Shown here piece after piece: positions 59,650 through 64,000 of a stretch of DNA of 64,000 bases. Source of the DNA: Tragulus kanchil (taxonomy: Eukaryota; Chordata; Mammalia; Artiodactyla; Tragulidae). Made by a program: the position numbers and the translations under genes. Every line of letters begins with the position of its first letter. The first letter of the stretch is position 1. The stretch lies in assembly GCA_022376925.1 (NCBI GenBank), contig JAIOJX010000031.1:136914854-136978853 (forward strand), read 5' to 3'. Below the pieces are notes generated by a model. It made no database searches. It had not been told where the DNA came from and saw only the letters and a list, made by a program, of their open reading frames with translations.

Positions 59650-61630
59650 TGGACCAGCTTATGCCTTCAGAGAAGGTTATGGTGGAAGGAAGTTTTCCAA
59701 AACCCAGAGAACAGGGACTTTAGAAAGATCTCTCCTTCGAGTATGCATGGGGTTATTGGCACATTACAAATCCAAAACATTGAGAACTGAATGATTTTAT
59801 TAACATTACCTTTAGCAAATGAATTTGAGGAAAAGGGAAATACTTTGGTATCCAGGGTTAAAAATTGAGGTTAGAAAAGTGTGGTATCATATGGGATGAC
59901 GCTCCTCACTACTCTCTCACTAGTCAGAAATCGCTGTTTTCTCTTGATGTTACTTGAAGAATAAATTACTCTTTTATAAATAAAGTTTTTTGTTGTTTAA
60001 TTGCCAAGTTGTGTCCAACTCTTTGTGACTCTATGAACTGCAGCACACCAGGCTTCCCTCTCCCTCACCATCTCCCAGAGTTTACCCAAGTTCATGTCCA
60101 TTGAATTGGTGATGCTGTTCAACCATCTCATCATCTGTCAGCCTCTTCTCCTCCTGCCCTCAATCTTTCCCAGCATCAGGGTCTTTTACAATGAGTCAGC
60201 TCTCTGCATTGGTCGCCAAAGTTTATCAGAACTTTAGCTTAAGCATCAGTCCTTCCAATGAGTATTCAGGGTTGATTTCCTTTAAAATTGACTGGTTTGA
60301 TTTCCTTGCTGTCTAAGGGACTCTCAAGAGTCTTCTCCAGTACCACAGTTTAGAACCAGCAATTCTTTGGCACTCAGCCTTCATTATGGTCCCACTCTCA
60401 CATTCCTGTGTGACTACTTAAAAGATCATAGCCTTTGTCTTTGTCAGACTTTTGGCAAAGTAATTTGCCTTCATTACAACATATGCAAAGTGTTACTAAC
60501 CAGGAGAGCTTGCTCAGACTTGAGTGTCCAGGGTTTTAATCATGGGTCAGTCATATAAACATGTGTAGCACCTGCATGATTGCCTTCAGTTATTTAAGTG
60601 CTAGTCACATCCCAGAGAAAAAGCACATGTTTTCCATAAATCACATTACTAACATAAAGTATCTAGACAAACTGGTACAGAATGGCCTGAGGCCTCTGGC
60701 ATGCAAAAACTCTCTTATCTAACAGACATTCAAACAAGCCAGAAAGCCCATCCTGAAAGCAGGCCTTTCTTGGGGATTTTAAGGATTTAAACAACCCTAG
60801 CCTGCTGGACCAGCTTATGCCTTCAGAGAAGGTTATGGTGGAAGGAAGTTTTCCAAAACCCAGAGAACAGGGACTTTAGAAAGATCTCTCCTTCGAGTAT
60901 GCATGGGGTTATTGGCACATTACAAATCCAAAACATTGAGAACTGAATGATTTTATTAACATTACCTTTAGCAAATGAATTTGAGGAAAAGGGAAATACT
61001 TTGGTATCCAGGGTTAAAAATTGAGGTTAGAAAAGTGTGGTATCATATGGGATGACGCTCCTCACTACTCTCTCACTAGTCAGAAATCGCTGTTTTCTCT
61101 TGATGTTACTTGAAGAATAAATTACTCTTTTATAAATAAAGTTTTTTGTTGTTTAATTGCCAAGTTGTGTCCAACTCTTTGTGACTCTATGAACTGCAGC
61201 ACACCAGGCTTCCCTCTCCCTCACCATCTCCCAGAGTTTACCCAAGTTCATGTCCATTGAATTGGTGATGCTGTTCAACCATCTCATCATCTGTCAGCCT
61301 CTTCTCCTCCTGCCCTCAATCTTTCCCAGCATCAGGGTCTTTTACAATGAGTCAGCTCTCTGCATTGGTCGCCAAAGTTTATCAGAACTTTAGCTTAAGC
61401 ATCAGTCCTTCCAATGAGTATTCAGGGTTGATTTCCTTTAAAATTGACTGGTTTGATTTCCTTGCTGTCTAAGGGACTCTCAAGAGTCTTCTCCAGTACC
61501 ACAGTTTAGAACCAGCAATTCTTTGGCACTCAGCCTTCATTATGGTCCCACTCTCACATTCCTGTGTGACTACTTAAAAGATCATAGCCTTTGTCTTTGT
61601 CAGACCTTTGTCGGCAAAGTAATGTCTTTG
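59320..61630 (+). repeat. Tandem duplication 21 (59320-60467 and 60476-61630)
   Basis: Direct repeat, offset 1156. The end of copy 1 (about 60447-60475) is a damaged version of 61603-61640. It carries LTR-like sequence and antisense BovB. About 330 bases at its start also occur at 58233-58563. Confidence 0.94.
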
Positions 61631-61990
61631 CTTTTTAATAAACTATCTAGGTTTCTCATAGCTTTTCTTTTGTCAGAACTTTCCTGCCAAGAAGAAATTG
61701 TTTTGTAATTCTATGATTGAAGTCACCATACACATTGATTTTAGAGCCCAAGAAGATGAAATGTGTCACTGTCTCCACCTTTTCCCCTTCTATTTGCCAT
61801 GAAATGGTGGGACCAGATGCCATGATATTAGTATTTTTAATATTGAGTTTTAAGCTGGCTTTTTTGCTCTCCTCTTCCATCCTCATCAAGAGGCTATTTA
61901 GGTTTTTTTTTTCCGCTTTCTGCTATTCAAGTAGTATCATCTGCATATCTGAGGTTGCTGGTATTTCTCCTGGCAGCTTTAAAGGTGTAG
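59990..61990 (-). mobile_element. BovB 3' portion, antisense, with assembly duplication
   Basis: GTCCAACTCTTTGTGACTCT, CAATCTTTCCCAGCATCAGG, CAAGAGTCTTCTCCAGTACC and TCCTCATCAAGAGGC in order form antisense BovB. The first 470 bases are written twice (59998-60467 and 61154-61623) by duplication 21. Confidence 0.88.
61656..61889 (-). pseudogene. BovB reverse transcriptase fragment
   Basis: A 77-residue minus-strand open stretch beginning MMRMEEESKKASLKLNIKNT and containing FLGSKI, homologous to the fragment at 1725-2072. Truncated and without catalytic motifs. Confidence 0.7.
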
Positions 61991-62104
61991 AAAGAAATGT
62001 AGAAAGGAACTCCAGTTTAGAGGACTAGAAAGAAACACATTGTGAGCAGTAGCAGATACACTTTATAGTATTGTGAGATTTTGACTAAAACAAGAAAACC
62101 GTTG

Positions 62105-62235
62105 CAGATTTTAGAATGTAAGTTCCTGGAGATAAGAGACCATGTTTTACTCATTTTCATAGCTTCAACATCTGTCATAGTACCATAACACCTGTTGTAT
62201 AGGAGGTTCTTAAAGTTTCACTTGGATGTTTGAGC
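62105..62235 (+). repeat. L2 3' end fragment
   Basis: TTAGAATGTAAGTTCCTGGA, CATGTTTTACTCATTTTCAT and ACACCTGTTGTATAGGAGGT resemble the L2 3' tail, sense. Confidence 0.55.
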
Positions 62236-62399
62236 GTGCTTAAAGGTGTATGTGGGAAGAAGAATGTCATGGGAAATAGTGGGCTTATACAAATGTCTAA
62301 ATCTATTTATTTAATCCTGACCTCTTTCCTAATAGTTAAACTTGAATTTTCAACCACCTGGTGATTGTCTCTCCAAAGACCTAGTATTTAAAATCCAGC

Positions 62400-62512
62400 A
62401 TTTCTGGGTGTATACGTAACTCCAACTCATTGAGTTGTATGCATTAAATATGTATCTTTTTGTATGTCAATTATGTCTTAGTAAAGTGGTTTAAAAATAA
62501 AAAATGTGAAAC
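62400..62512 (+). repeat. Old L1 3' tail fragment
   Basis: GGGTGTATACGTAACTCCAA, TTAAATATGTATCTTTTTGT and TCTTAGTAAAGTGG resemble the 3' terminus of old L1 families. Confidence 0.45.
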
Positions 62513-62799
62513 CCAACATTGTCATGCCAAATGTATCTTCTTTCTATCCACAGTCCCTATCTTGCATAAGGACTGTCTGTAGTACCCTTTTTGTGGGCCG
62601 GTAGCTTGTGTATTCAGGTGGCTGTCATAATGGCTCTGTCTCCACCGTACCATTTGCATTTGTCTCCTCATGATTATCTCACTGCCACGTGTTACTCAGA
62701 CTTCATTGCTACTCAAGGGCATGGTTTTAATAATCTCTGTCTGTCTTTAGTCTGTCCTCCTATTTACTCTCTTCTTGAGAACATATGCTCCTATAAAGT

Positions 62800-63075
62800 G
62801 TAAGTTTATTTATCCCATTCATTGAAAACCTTCCATGTCGCTGTTGCTTGCCGGTAGAGTCTAAATTCCGTATCCTCACACAGTCACTTCATTTCCTTGT
62901 TTTTCACTTATACCGCACAGTTTCTCCAATTGTCCCCCAACCATGCCCATGCTACAGTCTCAGCTGACTTGCTGATCTACTATTCACCTACTTCCAGGCC
63001 TCCACTTTTAGTACAGCTTTCAACCTGAAACCCTGGCCTCTCTTTCAGACAGAATCCTTTAAAATCCAAGCCCTA
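62800..63075 (+). repeat. Probable L2 fragment
   Basis: CATTCATTGAAAACCTTCCA, CAACCATGCCCATGCTACAG and CTACTTCCAGGCCTCCAC are L2-like in sense order. Diverged. Confidence 0.45.
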
Positions 63076-63639
63076 TGCAGTCTGTCTTCCTTTGACTACA
63101 TATGAAAGGTACATAGATGCATTTTGTAAAGACTGAAATAATATAGAGGAGATCACAATGCAGTTGTGTTATGTTTAAGAGTATTAACCAGTATACAATT
63201 TCCCCATTTTAAGAACTCTTTAAAAAAAAAAGAAAAACAAACAAAAACAAAACCAGATTGGGTTTTCCCTCTGACTGTAGATTTCCGAATAATGTAAATG
63301 TAACCCTTAGAGAAAGTCATGTGCTTGTCTGAACTTCTACTATTTCATTGTTCTTTCCTTTCTGAATGTTCCTGCCTCCTTCTGTTACTTTCTTTGTGTT
63401 TGCACAACATTCTATAGACATTATGTGTAGGACTTTAGCAACAAATTCCTTAGTTTTCCTTTGTCTGATACTGTCTATTTTTCTTTTTCATTTCTGAAGG
63501 ATACTTTCCTTAGATACAGGATTCCTGATCAACAGTTGTTTTCTTTACTACAGTAAGAATTATTGTGTACTTCCACTGGCCTCCATAGTTTCATTTGAGA
63601 AATCTCTTGCCAATGCAAATTTATGCTTTCCAGATAATG

Positions 63640-64000
63640 TTCCATTTCTCTTGGCCTAAGTCTCCTTATACCCCTGGGTAGAAGGACATTGGGTTCGTTC
63701 CGCTTTCTGACCATTGTGACTAATACTGCCATGAAATTCTGTATACAAATTTTTGTGAGAGTTGTTTTCATTTTTCTTGAATGTAATGGAATTGCTGAGT
63801 CACATGCTAATTCTATGCTTAACATTTTAAAGAACTGCAGGCTGTTTTTTGAAGTGATTTCACTGTTTTGAACTCCTACCAGCAGTGTATAAGGTTCCAA
63901 TTTCTCTACACTCTTGTCACCACTTGCTGTTATATGTCTTTTCGATTATAGTCTCTTAGTGTATAAGATGTGATACATCGTTGTGGTTTTGATTTGCATG
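63640..64000 (-). mobile_element. L1 3' UTR, antisense, running off the window
   Basis: AATGGAATTGCTGAGTCACA, CCTACCAGCAGTGTATAAGG and GTGGTTTTGATTTGCATG are L1 3' region blocks in antisense order, continuing past the right edge. Confidence 0.75.

Larger units (their letters stand above)
55470..59760 (-). mobile_element. LTR-like repeat, antisense, split by mariner
   Basis: GTCCTCATGACCACTCTTTA and 'cagtgattcactggaagaa' before the mariner, and GATACAGTGCATTATAGTGA with TGTGACAACATATGC after it, look like one old LTR in antisense interrupted at a TA. I cannot assign the family. Duplications 19-21 inflate the span. Confidence 0.4.

Noticed and set aside
1750..61630. The regular 1.1-kb duplications as a new type of repeat system or programmed amplification
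   Set aside because: Each unit is a different sequence, boundaries ignore all biological features, and several junctions show fragment-end damage. Untrimmed assembly overlap explains all of it.

Overview
The window is nuclear DNA from a ruminant (a pecoran artiodactyl). BovB retroelements, Bov-tA/Bov-A and ART2-type SINEs, CHR-type tRNA-Glu SINEs and ruminant L1 3' ends occur throughout, alongside old mammalian repeats (MIR, L2, MER5A, MER20, mariner). No bacterial genes, operons or CRISPR arrays are present.

The only protein-coding gene I can support is PHKB, the regulatory beta subunit of phosphorylase b kinase, on the + strand. Six consecutive exons can be read with correct AG/GT splice sites and compatible phases: 17489-17584, 19878-20075, 23714-23771, 25535-25612, 26563-26721 and 52222-52316. 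They encode about 228 residues, roughly human residues 259-486, in the N-terminal glucoamylase-like region. The first and last parts of the gene lie outside. Everything else is intron or upstream intron.

The dominant feature is not a gene. At 21 places the text restarts about 1.07-1.17 kb upstream of where it has just arrived, so about 1.02-1.15 kb is written twice in direct orientation, nearly base for base. Each of the 21 units is a different sequence, so this is not a satellite. Five of the six PHKB exons are doubled (one partially). Several copies degrade into indels just before the restart, short unrelated spacers sit at many junctions, and seven segments are present three times where two restarts fall close together. 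The simplest reading is that the sequence is a chain of fragments about 2-5 kb long whose overlaps of about 1.1 kb were never collapsed. Without them the window would hold about 41 kb of real sequence.

Layout: 1-1590 L1 with a Bov-tA insertion; 1590-2100 BovB; 2300-6100 MIR and MER5A; 6300-7370 L1 and BovB; 10800-11260 possible LTR; 13030-13770 CHR-like SINE and BovB; 16100-17220 MIR and nested SINEs; 17489-26721 first five PHKB exons with MIR, L2, MER20 and a 5S rRNA retropseudogene fragment; 26847-31625 antisense L1 loaded with SINEs; 31600-45200 intron with BovB, CHR, ART2 and MIR; 45215-52185 second antisense L1 reaching almost to the sixth exon; 53800-55470 plain intron; 55470-59760 full-length mariner inside an LTR-like repeat; 59990-61990 BovB; 62100-64000 L2 and L1 remnants.

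I see no previously undescribed biological system. The items most worth a second look are the assembly pattern, a young-looking CHR-derived SINE family with six TSD-flanked loci, the tailless 5S retropseudogene, and the nested mariner/L1/LTR locus.
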